Source: Rhodobacterales bacterium
GTDB taxonomy: Bacteria; Pseudomonadota; Alphaproteobacteria; Rhodobacterales; Rhodobacteraceae
Length of the DNA stretch: 64,000 bases
NCBI GenBank assembly: GCA_009993005.1
Contig: JAACUH010000059.1
Location: 1 to 64,000 of the forward strand
Reading direction: 5' to 3'
In this document: piece by piece, positions 51,975 to 60,049 of the stretch
Layout of the letters: every line of letters starts with the position of its first letter
How positions within the stretch are numbered: position 1 is the stretch's first letter
Position numbers and translations under genes: made by a program
The notes under the pieces: model-generated
What the model was told of the DNA's origin: nothing
Seen by the model: only the letters and a program-made list of their open reading frames with translations
The model's database searches: none

Positions 51975-52640
51975 TTACCGCAGTGTCGGGTCGCGCAGCG
52001 CGGTCACCAGCGAGGCGGGAACCGCCACACCGCCCGACAGCATCAGGATCGTCTGCCCCCCTTCGGAGCGGACTTCGGTCACGGTCGAATAGACATCGGC
52101 CTGTTCGGCCAGCAACACCTCGCCATTGGCCGAACTGATGATCTCGAACGAATAGAGCCCACTGGGAAAGGGCAACCCACCCTCGCCCACGCCCGACCAT
52201 TCCACCGGCGCCGCGCCGGTCGGAATTGTCATGCGCTGCACCTCGGTCCCGGAGGAATTGCGCACGACCATCTCGACCGTGTCAGCCAGCAGCGCGGGAT
52301 TGGGTGCGACCGTGATCGGCGCGCCGGTGAAATGCGCGGCAACCGGCGCACGCGCCTCGCGCCCGACCCATGCGGCCATCTGCGCCATGCCCGAGGTCCC
52401 CATCTGCGCCGCCATGGCCTTGAGCAGGTCGTTGGTCTGCACCTGCTGTTCGACGCCCGAGAAGGTCGCAAGCTGCACCGCGTAGTCGGACGAATCGACC
52501 GGGTTCAGAGGATCCTGATTCTGCATCTGGACGGTCAGCATCCTCAGGAATGTATCGAAATCCGACGCGATCTTGCGCGTCGAGGTCCCGGCGGCGGCGG
52601 ATGGCGTGGTTGCGGAAGCGGTTGTCGGGGCGATGTCCAT
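51975..52640 (-). CDS. flgD: Flagellar hook assembly (capping) protein FlgD
   Basis: A 221-residue hook scaffold. The conserved N-terminal part reads 'FDTFLRMLTVQMQNQDPLNP', followed by 'DYAVQLATFSGVEQQVQTN'. The C-terminal part has the FlgD Ig-like and Tudor-like regions ('VEWSGVGEGGLPFPSGLYSF'). It follows fliK with a 9-base gap and is convergent with ubiB. Confidence 0.93.
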   Translation of the reverse strand: MDIAPTTASATTPSAAAGTSTRKIASDFDTFLRMLTVQMQNQDPLNPVDSSDYAVQLATFSGVEQQVQTNDLLKAMAAQMGTSGMAQMAAWVGREARAPVAAHFTGAPITVAPNPALLADTVEMVVRNSSGTEVQRMTIPTGAAPVEWSGVGEGGLPFPSGLYSFEIISSANGEVLLAEQADVYSTVTEVRSEGGQTILMLSGGVAVPASLVTALRDPTLR

Positions 52641-52649
52641 CGGTTTTCC

Positions 52650-54068
52650 TTAAAGTCTGAGGTCGAGACGGCCCGCCGCATTGGCGGGCTGACGCGCGGC
52701 GACCAATGTGGCAGTCGGGTCAGGCTGCATGGGGGCGGGTCGATCGGCATGGCCGTCCGCGGGCCGGGGCGGCGGCGGGAGCCCCTGTTGCGCGGCGCCG
52801 TCCCCTTGCGAGCCGGCAAAGGAAAAGCTGACATCGCGGTAGCCCAATTGTCTGAATTCCTGCGCCAGAAGGTCGATATGCCGGCGAATCAGGTCGGTGG
52901 TCTCGGGCCGCTCTGCGGCAATCATGACCTGGATCGACTGACCATCGACGCGCAGCGCCAGGCGCAGCCGTCCCAGTTCTTCGGGATCGAGGCGGATTTC
53001 GGCGCCCCGCGGCTCTGCCCGGACCGCCATATCGGCGACCTGCGACGCCACATGCCGTGCCAGCATGTCATGCGCCGGCGCGCCTGTGGCCGGCGCGATG
53101 CTGCCTGTGGACTGACCGGCCCCGTGAGCCGTGAGAAAGGGGCCGGCCAGACGGTCCGTGCCATCCTCGGCCAAGACAGCGGCCCCGGTGCTGCGATGGG
53201 CGGGCAGCGCCTGGCCTTGTGGCCCGCCCTGTCCCGCCCGCTGACCTGATGCCTGCCCTTCGCGCGCCGCGGTGATGCCGGCGATGCCATCCGTCGCCAA
53301 AGCTGCGGTATGCCCCTCGCCGGGCGGGCCGGACGGCTTGCTGTTGCCGTCCGTCGCCGGGACGACTTGCGGAGCAGACCGCGCCATGAGCTGTGCCATC
53401 GCCAGGCCTGGCGGCCTGACAAGAGCGGTCTGCCGGTCGGTGGCCTGCGTCGGCACGCCCGGCAGCGGCTCATGGGCGGGGTCTGCAGGGGTTTCAGGCT
53501 CCGCCCCTGACCCGGCGGCGGGTGGCGTGACAGGCATAGCCGGGTCAGACATCGCGCCGCCAGGCGGCAGAGCCGGGCGGGGCAAAGCGGAGGCCTCAGC
53601 CAGAGCGCCGGAACCGCTGACCCTGGTGTCGGCCCGCGTGACGGGATCAGTCGCCAGGCCGGCGGACGGCGCGACTGGCAAAGCGGATGCAGCAAGGATC
53701 GACGCGGCGACCGGCAGTTCACCCTGCAAAATGACGGGCAACGGGGGGTGTTGCGCAGAATGGGCCAGCGCCATCTGCGGGGTCGTCACAAGCGGCTGTC
53801 GTTGCGCGGACATGGCCATCGCGGGGGCCTCGCCCGCCGTTTCCGCAGGTGCGGCACCGCTGGCCGCAACCGGGATGATCGCTGCATGCGCCAGCAAGGC
53901 GGCCGGATCGGCCGTGCCCGCGACCTCTCCATCCAGATGCTCGAAAATCGACGAGAAGTCATCTTCTCCCCCACGACCGGCGACACCGGTGGCGGTCTGC
54001 GGGGACAACACCCCTTGCCGCGCCATTGGCACGGCGAGGGTCGCGAGCAGCAGATTGGTGGGTGACAT
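52650..54068 (-). CDS. fliK: Flagellar hook-length control protein FliK
   Basis: A 472-residue protein, low in complexity (Ala, Pro, Gly, Thr) for its first 330 residues, as usual for the ruler part. The conserved C-terminal switch domain reads 'RGAEIRLDPEELGRLRLALR' and 'LLAQEFRQLGYRDVSFSF'. ATG 54066-54068 follows a good GGAGAA site; a GTG 12 codons earlier is less likely. Its N-terminal half is poorly conserved among relatives, so identity rests on the C-terminus and the flgD neighbour. Confidence 0.87.
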   Translation of the reverse strand: MSPTNLLLATLAVPMARQGVLSPQTATGVAGRGGEDDFSSIFEHLDGEVAGTADPAALLAHAAIIPVAASGAAPAETAGEAPAMAMSAQRQPLVTTPQMALAHSAQHPPLPVILQGELPVAASILAASALPVAPSAGLATDPVTRADTRVSGSGALAEASALPRPALPPGGAMSDPAMPVTPPAAGSGAEPETPADPAHEPLPGVPTQATDRQTALVRPPGLAMAQLMARSAPQVVPATDGNSKPSGPPGEGHTAALATDGIAGITAAREGQASGQRAGQGGPQGQALPAHRSTGAAVLAEDGTDRLAGPFLTAHGAGQSTGSIAPATGAPAHDMLARHVASQVADMAVRAEPRGAEIRLDPEELGRLRLALRVDGQSIQVMIAAERPETTDLIRRHIDLLAQEFRQLGYRDVSFSFAGSQGDGAAQQGLPPPPRPADGHADRPAPMQPDPTATLVAARQPANAAGRLDLRL

Positions 54069-54181
54069 CAGTTCTCCGATGCAGGCCTGTAACTTCTCCT
54101 CCACTGTGACCGATGAAACTTACCAGATATTTACCGGTTCGGGTCCAAGCTGTGTGAAATCCATCAATTTGGAGATTATTC

Positions 54182-54478
54182 ATGGATCCTGTCCGCCCCT
54201 TGCCCCCTCCCCTCGCTGCGCCCGGCACGCAGACCGCCACCGCTGACCGTGACGCGCAGTTGCGCGCCGCCGCAGAAAAACTCGAGGCCGGTTTTCTCGC
54301 TGAAATGCTCAAGGCCGCAGGCGTGGGTGCGCCGCGCGATGCCTTTGGCGGTGGCGCCGGTGAAGAGCAGTTCGCATCCTTCCTGCGCGATGCGCAGGCG
54401 CGCGAAATGGTCCGTGCCGGCGGAATCGGGCTGGCGCAGTCCCTCTTCGAGGCCATGAAGGCGCGGTCGAATGGCTGA
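54182..54478 (+). CDS. Flagellar rod-binding protein (FlgJ N-terminal domain type)
   Basis: A 98-residue protein matching only the rod-capping half of FlgJ ('LEAGFLAEMLKAAGVGAPRD', then 'FASFLRDAQAREMVRAGGIG LAQSLFEAM' in two parts). It lacks the peptidoglycan-hydrolase domain, as is common in alphaproteobacteria. First gene of the plus-strand flagellar group; it overlaps the next gene by 8 bases. Confidence 0.85.
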   Translation: MDPVRPLPPPLAAPGTQTATADRDAQLRAAAEKLEAGFLAEMLKAAGVGAPRDAFGGGAGEEQFASFLRDAQAREMVRAGGIGLAQSLFEAMKARSNG

Positions 54479-54812
54479 AAACACCACATCCGCGCTCCTT
54501 GACCTGCTCGAGACCGAACGCGCGGCCATCCTTGCAGGGCAGTTTGACAGTCTGGCGCCCCTTGCCCCCCGCAAGGAGGCCCTGTTCGCGGCGCTTGCCC
54601 AGGCTCCGGCCGACCCGGCAACGCTCGACAGACTTGGTCGCAGCCTCACCCACAACCAGTCATTGCTCGAAGCGGCAATCCTGGGCGTCAGGGACGCGGC
54701 CGCCCGGCTGGACCACGTGAACACCCTGCGGCAGGGCTTTGCCACCTATGACAGCGCCGGCCAGAAATCCACGGTCGCAACCGCGCGGCCGGCGTTCGAG
54801 CGCAAGGCCTGA
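54471..54812 (+). CDS. FlgN-like flagellar export chaperone
   Basis: A 113-residue, largely helical protein. Its helical pattern 'LLDLLETERAAILAGQFDSL' followed by 'APRKEALFAAL' fits the FlgN family, which escorts hook-associated proteins FlgK and FlgL to the export gate. The position after the rod-binding gene and before flagellin supports this. Sequence conservation in the family is low, so moderate confidence. Confidence 0.7.
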   Translation: MAENTTSALLDLLETERAAILAGQFDSLAPLAPRKEALFAALAQAPADPATLDRLGRSLTHNQSLLEAAILGVRDAAARLDHVNTLRQGFATYDSAGQKSTVATARPAFERKA

Positions 54813-55040
54813 GCGGCGCCAGACCACCTCGTTTGACTAAAAGTGACAGCATCGGAGCGGGCGGAATTAGGGATGCGTTAAGAGGTCTGGAGCCAGTGTC
54901 GCCCTGCATCCTTCGGGGTGGCGCACAGCCGGGGAAACGTCCGGCAAGGGCAACGATCAGAATGACGTGTCACGTCGCCGGAACCGGCGATTGTCTGAAA
55001 CCGCGGCGCAAAAGCGCCCACACTTTAAGGGACCAACACA

Positions 55041-56243
55041 ATGTCCAGCATTCTGACCAACAACGGCGCGATGGTCGCGCTGCAGACCCTCAAGAGCATC
55101 AACTCGAACCTCGGCAAGGTTCAGTCCGAGATCTCGACCGGCAAGTCGGTGGCCTCGGCCAAGGACAACTCGGCCGTCTGGGCCATCTCGAAAGTGATGG
55201 AAAGCGACGTCAGCAGCTTCAAGGCGGTGACGAACAGCCTCGCTTCGGGCCAGGCGATGATCGGCGTGGCGCGAGCCGCCACGGAGACGATCACCGGCCT
55301 GCTCACCCAGATCAAGGACAAGGTCATCGCGGCGCAGGACGCGACCGCCGATACGACCAAGCTGCAGAACGAGACCAACGAGCTTGTCAGCCTGGTGAAA
55401 TCCACGATCAGCGGCGCGCAGTTCAATGGCGTCAACCTGATCAACACCGGCACTGGCACCTCTGTTGTGGGCTCGATCGACCGCTCTGGCGGCACCGTCA
55501 CGGCCAACACCATCGCCATCAGCGCGCAGAACCTGAGCACCGATCCGGCTGCGGCCGCGACGGGCCAGATCGCTGCGGGCACGGCCGGTGGCAACCTCGT
55601 CGTCGGCGGCGGCAACAACGACGGCGCTGTTGCAATCACATCGGCCGGCGGCCAGGAAGCCTTTGCGTTGTCCGCTGTCGCGACAGGCGAAACGCTGACC
55701 GTCACGCTGGGAGATCGCAACTTCAGCTACACCGTGACCGATGCAGATGTGGCCGCCGGCAACGATGGCAACGAGATCGCGCTGTCGAACCTGCGGAACC
55801 AGATCAATGCCGCCGGCATCTCGGGCGTCACCGCGCTCTATGATCCGGTCAATGCCGCAGGCGAACTGACCATCGACAATCAGGGCTCGACCGACGTCAA
55901 CATGACCGTGCGCGTGCGTGCGGACGGTGCCGGTGCGCTTGCCGGGCTCGACGGGTTCTCAGTGACCGGCGGGACCGCCCTGGCCGATGTCGAGACGATG
56001 GTGGGCTCGGCCATCGACGCTGCGGCCGCCTTCGGTGCTTCCGAAGCGCGCCTGCAGACCCAGTCGAACTTTGTCAGCAAGCTGTCGGATGCGCTGAAAA
56101 CCGGTATCGGCGCCCTCGTCGATGCCGACATGGAAGAAGCCTCTGCACGCCTTCAGGCGCTGCAGGTGCAGCAACAGCTGGGCATCCAGTCGCTGTCGAT
56201 CGCCAACCAGGCGCCGCAGTCGATCCTGTCGCTGTTCCGCTAA
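55041..56243 (+). CDS. fliC: Flagellin
   Basis: A 400-residue filament subunit. The conserved N-terminal D0/D1 part starts 'MSSILTNNGAMVALQTLKSI' and includes 'STGKSVASAKDNSAVWAIS'. The C-terminal D1/D0 part ends 'LQVQQQLGIQSLSIANQAPQ' and 'SILSLFR'. The central region is variable, rich in Gly, Ala and Thr. A 228-base upstream gap holds its promoter and long leader, where FlbT is expected to act. I could not identify a clear sigma-28 or sigma-54 promoter there. Confidence 0.95.
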   Translation: MSSILTNNGAMVALQTLKSINSNLGKVQSEISTGKSVASAKDNSAVWAISKVMESDVSSFKAVTNSLASGQAMIGVARAATETITGLLTQIKDKVIAAQDATADTTKLQNETNELVSLVKSTISGAQFNGVNLINTGTGTSVVGSIDRSGGTVTANTIAISAQNLSTDPAAAATGQIAAGTAGGNLVVGGGNNDGAVAITSAGGQEAFALSAVATGETLTVTLGDRNFSYTVTDADVAAGNDGNEIALSNLRNQINAAGISGVTALYDPVNAAGELTIDNQGSTDVNMTVRVRADGAGALAGLDGFSVTGGTALADVETMVGSAIDAAAAFGASEARLQTQSNFVSKLSDALKTGIGALVDADMEEASARLQALQVQQQLGIQSLSIANQAPQSILSLFR

Positions 56244-56250
56244 GGCAACC

Positions 56251-56277
56251 GTCAGGGGGGGCAAAGCCCCCCCTGAC
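56251..56277 (+). terminator. Perfect 12-bp hairpin after flagellin
   Basis: GTCAGGGGGGGC (56251-56262) and GCCCCCCCTGAC (56266-56277) form a perfect stem with an AAA loop, 7 bases after the flagellin stop. There is no T-run. It probably stabilises the flagellin message and limits read-through into flaF and flbT. Confidence 0.7.
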
Positions 56278-56348
56278 CCTGCCCGATCAAAGGGAACCGC
56301 CCGCGGCAAAGCCGCGTCACAGCCAACCCTGTCCCGAAAGGACGCTCC

Positions 56349-56735
56349 GTGAACACTACCGCACAAGCAAGGGCCGCCTATGGCGCGGCGCCTTTGACCC
56401 TGCGCACCGGCCGCTCTGCAGAATACCAGGTCTTTGCCGACGTGACGGCCCGGCTGCGCGCCGCAGCCACCGCCGCACAGGCTGACTTTCCCCGGCTTGC
56501 CGCCGCCGTCCATGACAATCGCCGCCTCTGGACGCACCTTGCCGCCGATGTGGCCGATGGCGACAATGCCCTGCCGCAGGCCCTGCGCGCGCAGATCTTC
56601 TACCTCGCCGAATTCACCGATCACCAGAGCCAGCGCATCCTGAGGGGCGAGGCGGGGGCGGGGGCGCTGATCGACATCAACCTTGCCATCATGCGGGGCC
56701 TGACAGACGGCCAGCGCGCACATGGGGTGGCATGA
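56349..56735 (+). CDS. flaF: Flagellin synthesis regulator FlaF
   Basis: A 128-residue protein with the FlaF pattern 'ARAAYGAAPLTLRTGRSAEY' and 'LRAQIFYLAEFTDHQSQRIL'. In alphaproteobacteria FlaF promotes flagellin translation or export and opposes FlbT. It uses a GTG start after GAAAGGA. It overlaps flbT by four bases. Confidence 0.9.
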   Translation: MNTTAQARAAYGAAPLTLRTGRSAEYQVFADVTARLRAAATAAQADFPRLAAAVHDNRRLWTHLAADVADGDNALPQALRAQIFYLAEFTDHQSQRILRGEAGAGALIDINLAIMRGLTDGQRAHGVA

Positions 56736-57145
56736 TGAGCGGTCTTGTTCTCAAGCTCGGTCCCAAAGAGCGCGTCCTCGTCAACGGCGCGGTGATCGAA
56801 AACGGCGACCGCAGGTCGCGCCTGTCGATCCTGACGCCCAACGCCAATATCCTGCGCCTGCGCGATGCCATCCGCCCGGATGAGGTCAACACCCCCGTGC
56901 GGCGCGTCTGCTACATCGCGCAACTCGTCCTGTCGGGCGACGCGGTGGAGGAGGAGGCGCGACATCAACTCCTGCGCGGGATCGAACAGCTCAGCCAGGT
57001 CCTTTGTGACCCGGACAGCCGCCTGCAACTGACCGATGCGACCGACGCGGTCATCGGCGGCGACTTCTATCGCGCCCTGAAGCGCCTGCGCGGCCTCCTG
57101 CCGCGGGAGGAGCGGCTGCTGGCTGCCGCTGCGCGGCTGTCATGA
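56732..57145 (+). CDS. flbT: Flagellin translational repressor FlbT
   Basis: A 137-residue protein beginning with the family pattern 'LVLKLGPKERVLVNGAVIEN' and containing 'DEVNTPVRRVCYIAQLVLSG'. FlbT binds the flagellin mRNA leader and destabilises it when assembly is blocked. Start and stop overlap the neighbours flaF and the DUF1217 gene (ATGA), so the three are co-translated. Confidence 0.92.
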   Translation: MMSGLVLKLGPKERVLVNGAVIENGDRRSRLSILTPNANILRLRDAIRPDEVNTPVRRVCYIAQLVLSGDAVEEEARHQLLRGIEQLSQVLCDPDSRLQLTDATDAVIGGDFYRALKRLRGLLPREERLLAAAARLS

Positions 57146-57933
57146 GCTTCCAGCCGGTGATCCCGATGTCGGGCTATGCCGGCTGGCGTTTCCTGCAACG
57201 CACGCTGGACAGTCAGAAAGAGGCCTTTGTCCAGAGTGCACCGCTCCAGCGGAACACGACCTATTTCCGCGAGAATATCGCCAAGGTCCAGTCGGCCGAA
57301 GACCTGGTCAAGGACCGCCGCCTCCTGGCGGTGGCGCTCGGCGCATTCGGTCTGGACGATGATATCAACAACAAGGCCTTTATCCGCAAGGTTCTGGAGG
57401 ACGGCACCATCAAGGAAAGGGCGCTCTCCAGCCGCCTCGCCGACAAGCGCTATGCCGATTTCGCACGCAGTTTCGGCTTTGGCGATTTCGGGAGCAAGAC
57501 GCAGTTCCCCGGCTTTGCCGACTCGATCCTCGCCCGCTACGAGACCAAACAGTTCGAGGCGGCCGTGGGTGCGCAGGACGACCAGATGCGGCAGGCGCTC
57601 AATCTCTCGGCAGGGCTTGCCGAGGTCGTGCGCGGCAACAGCACCAAGAACGGGCAATGGTACGCGATCATGGGCAATGCGCCGCTCCGCTCGGTCGTGC
57701 AGACAGCGCTGGGCTTTCCGTCCAGCTTTGCGAGGGTCGGGATCGACCAGCAACTCGATGCGTTCAAGGACCGGGCGCGCGCCGTTTTCGGCACGGACAA
57801 TGTAGGCGACCTGACCAGACCCGAAGCGCAGGAAAAGATGATCCGCCTTTTCATGATCCGCTCTGATGCCGCAGCGGCGAGCGCAACTTCGCCGGGGTCG
57901 GTGGCGCTCAGCCTCTTGCAGGCGCGCAGATAG
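57142..57933 (+). CDS. DUF1217 flagellar protein
   Basis: A 263-residue protein of the DUF1217 family found in alphaproteobacterial flagellar clusters. Family-like stretches include 'GYAGWRFLQRTLDSQKEAF', 'AEDLVKDRRLLAVALGAFGL' and 'KRYADFARSFGFGDFG'. Its mechanistic role is not established; mutants of relatives affect motility. Last gene of the flagellar unit, with a terminator-like hairpin at its stop. Confidence 0.82.
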   Translation: MSFQPVIPMSGYAGWRFLQRTLDSQKEAFVQSAPLQRNTTYFRENIAKVQSAEDLVKDRRLLAVALGAFGLDDDINNKAFIRKVLEDGTIKERALSSRLADKRYADFARSFGFGDFGSKTQFPGFADSILARYETKQFEAAVGAQDDQMRQALNLSAGLAEVVRGNSTKNGQWYAIMGNAPLRSVVQTALGFPSSFARVGIDQQLDAFKDRARAVFGTDNVGDLTRPEAQEKMIRLFMIRSDAAAASATSPGSVALSLLQARR

Positions 57934-57957
57934 CCGCGGGGGCCTGACCCCCGCGGC
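57933..57957 (+). terminator. Perfect 10-bp hairpin ending the flagellar unit
   Basis: GCCGCGGGGG (57933-57942) and CCCCCGCGGC (57948-57957) close a CCTGA loop, starting at the last base of the DUF1217 stop. There is no T-run. Confidence 0.6.
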
Positions 57958-58089
57958 GCAGTGCCGGCCGGGCCCGAATGGCCCTTCCTTCCCGAACGCC
58001 AGCGCGCCAGCACGCGATAGCGTGCCCGTCGTAGACGTATCAGGCAAAGTTCGGCTGGTCGGCGCGACACGGACCTGCGACAATGATGG

Positions 58090-58103
58090 TTGATCCAAAT
58101 CAA
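58090..58103. promoter_or_regulatory. FNR-type (FnrL) binding site upstream of ccoG
   Basis: TTGATCCAAATCAA is a perfect match to the FNR consensus TTGAT-N4-ATCAA. It lies 60 bases before the ccoG start. In Rhodobacter relatives the equivalent rdxBHIS operon responds to low oxygen through FnrL. Confidence 0.9.
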
Positions 58104-58162
58104 GGCAGAATGTGGCAACAGGGGTCAGGACAGACCCCAACAATAAATCGCCGGGAAGCACC

Positions 58163-59587
58163 ATGAGCCAGCCTGAAACGCCCCCGCAGCTATATGCCGC
58201 GCGCGAACCTGTTTTTCCGCGTCGCGTCAAAGGCCGGTTCCGCAGCATGAAATGGGTCATCATGGCCGTCACGCTGGGGATCTACTACATCACCCCCTGG
58301 ATCCGTTGGGACCGGGGGCCATCCCTGCCCGACCAGGCCGTCCTGATCGACATGGCGGGCCGGCGCTTCTATTTTTTCTGGATCGAGATCTGGCCGCATG
58401 AGTTCTATTTCGTCGCGGGCCTCCTGATCATGGCCGGGCTTGGCCTGTTCCTGTTCACATCCGCGCTGGGCCGCGTCTGGTGCGGCTATGCCTGTCCGCA
58501 GACCGTCTGGACCGACCTTTTCATCCTCACCGAACGCTGGGTCGAAGGCGACCGGAATGCCCGCGTGCGCCTGTGGAACGCAAAATGGGACGCGCGCAAG
58601 ATCCGGCTGCGCCTGACGAAATGGGTGATCTGGGTGCTGATCGGGCTCGCCACCGGCGGTGCCTGGGTGTTCTATTTCACTGACGCGCCGACGCTTCTGG
58701 GCAATCTTGTCACCGGCAACGCCCACCCCGTCGCCTATACGACCATGGCGATCCTGACGGCCACGACCTTTTTCTTTGGCGGCATCGCACGCGAACAGGT
58801 CTGCATCTATGCCTGCCCCTGGCCCCGCATCCAGGCTGCGATGATCGACGAGGACACGATCACCATCGGATATCGCGAATGGCGCGGTGAGCCGCGCGGC
58901 AAGGCGCGCATCGAAGGCGCCGGCGACTGCATCGACTGCATGGCCTGCGTCAACGTCTGCCCCATGGGCATCGACATTCGCGATGGCCAGCAGTTGGCCT
59001 GCATCACCTGCGGCCTGTGCATCGACGCCTGCGACGATGTGATGACCAAGATCGGCAAGCCGCGCGGGCTGATCGACTATTTCGCACTCAAGGACGAGGC
59101 CCGGGAACGGACCGGCGGCGACCCTATCCCGGTGTGGAAACACGTGCTGCGGCCCCGCACAATGCTCTATACCGCGCTTTGGGGCTTGGTGGGCTTCGGT
59201 CTGGTCTTTGCCCTTTTCATCCGTTCCGACATCGAGATGAACGTCGCACAGGTCCGCAACCCGACCTATATCACGCTATCCGACGGCACGATCCGCAATG
59301 TCTATGACGTGCGCCTGCTCAACAAACAGGGCGGCGACCGGCAATTTCACCTCTCGCTTGCGTCGGACGATATCCTGCGCATCGACATCGAAGGGTCGGA
59401 AGGGCGCGTTGTGGATGTGTCAGCCGACGAGGTCACGCAGGTCCGGGTTTATGTGAGCGCGCGGCCTCAGGACCCGGCCGCGTCACGCGATCGGACCGCC
59501 TTTCGCTTCTGGCTCGAAGACCTGGGCAGCGGCGACCGGGCCTATGTGGACAGCCATTTCAACGGAACTGGAACCGCCAATGATTAA
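58163..59587 (+). CDS. ccoG: Cytochrome oxidase assembly iron-sulfur protein CcoG (RdxA/FixG)
   Basis: A 474-residue membrane protein with about five hydrophobic helices and two [4Fe-4S] motifs: 'CIDCMACVNVCPMGIDI' and 'CITCGLCIDACD' around residues 255-300. The copper-related 'VWCGYACPQTVW' motif is near residue 107. CcoG reduces copper for delivery to the CuB centre of cbb3 oxidase. ATG 58163 gives the family N-terminus (MSQPETPPQLYAAREP). First gene of ccoGHIS under the FNR box. Confidence 0.93.
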   Translation: MSQPETPPQLYAAREPVFPRRVKGRFRSMKWVIMAVTLGIYYITPWIRWDRGPSLPDQAVLIDMAGRRFYFFWIEIWPHEFYFVAGLLIMAGLGLFLFTSALGRVWCGYACPQTVWTDLFILTERWVEGDRNARVRLWNAKWDARKIRLRLTKWVIWVLIGLATGGAWVFYFTDAPTLLGNLVTGNAHPVAYTTMAILTATTFFFGGIAREQVCIYACPWPRIQAAMIDEDTITIGYREWRGEPRGKARIEGAGDCIDCMACVNVCPMGIDIRDGQQLACITCGLCIDACDDVMTKIGKPRGLIDYFALKDEARERTGGDPIPVWKHVLRPRTMLYTALWGLVGFGLVFALFIRSDIEMNVAQVRNPTYITLSDGTIRNVYDVRLLNKQGGDRQFHLSLASDDILRIDIEGSEGRVVDVSADEVTQVRVYVSARPQDPAASRDRTAFRFWLEDLGSGDRAYVDSHFNGTGTAND

Positions 59588-60044
59588 GCTCTTTCAAGGG
59601 CCGATCACGGGCCCAAAGTTCTTTGCGATCTTCGCCAGCTTCTTTGTGGTGATCATCGGGGTGAACATCGTCCTGGCAACGCAGGCGATCCGCACCTTTC
59701 CGGGGCTCGAGGTCGGCAATTCCTATGTCGCGAGCCAGAGCTTTGACACCGACCGGGCAGAGCAACTGGCGCTGGGCTGGCAAATCGGCGCGGTTGTGCA
59801 TCAGGGCGAATTGCAGCTTTCGATCACCGATGCGCAGGGCAACCCTGTCGAGGTGGCGTCGCTCACCGGCACCTTTGGCCGCGCCACGACCATGCGCGAT
59901 GACCAGACGCCCGAATTCGCCTTTGACGGCACGCTCTACCGCGCCCCGGTGACGACGGCGCCGGGCAACTGGAACCTGCGGTTCGTGGCCATTGCAGAGA
60001 ACGGCGCGCGGTTCCAGCAACGCGTCGTCGTGCTGGTGGACTGA
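59580..60044 (+). CDS. ccoH: cbb3 oxidase assembly protein CcoH (FixH)
   Basis: A 154-residue single-pass membrane protein. An N-terminal helix (residues about 12-32, 'FAIFASFFVVIIGVNIVLA') is followed by a periplasmic domain. The 'IRTFPGLEVGNSYVASQSF' stretch is typical of FixH. ATG 59580 overlaps the ccoG 3' end by 8 bases. Confidence 0.9.
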   Translation: MIKLFQGPITGPKFFAIFASFFVVIIGVNIVLATQAIRTFPGLEVGNSYVASQSFDTDRAEQLALGWQIGAVVHQGELQLSITDAQGNPVEVASLTGTFGRATTMRDDQTPEFAFDGTLYRAPVTTAPGNWNLRFVAIAENGARFQQRVVVLVD

Positions 60045-60049
60045 GGGCG

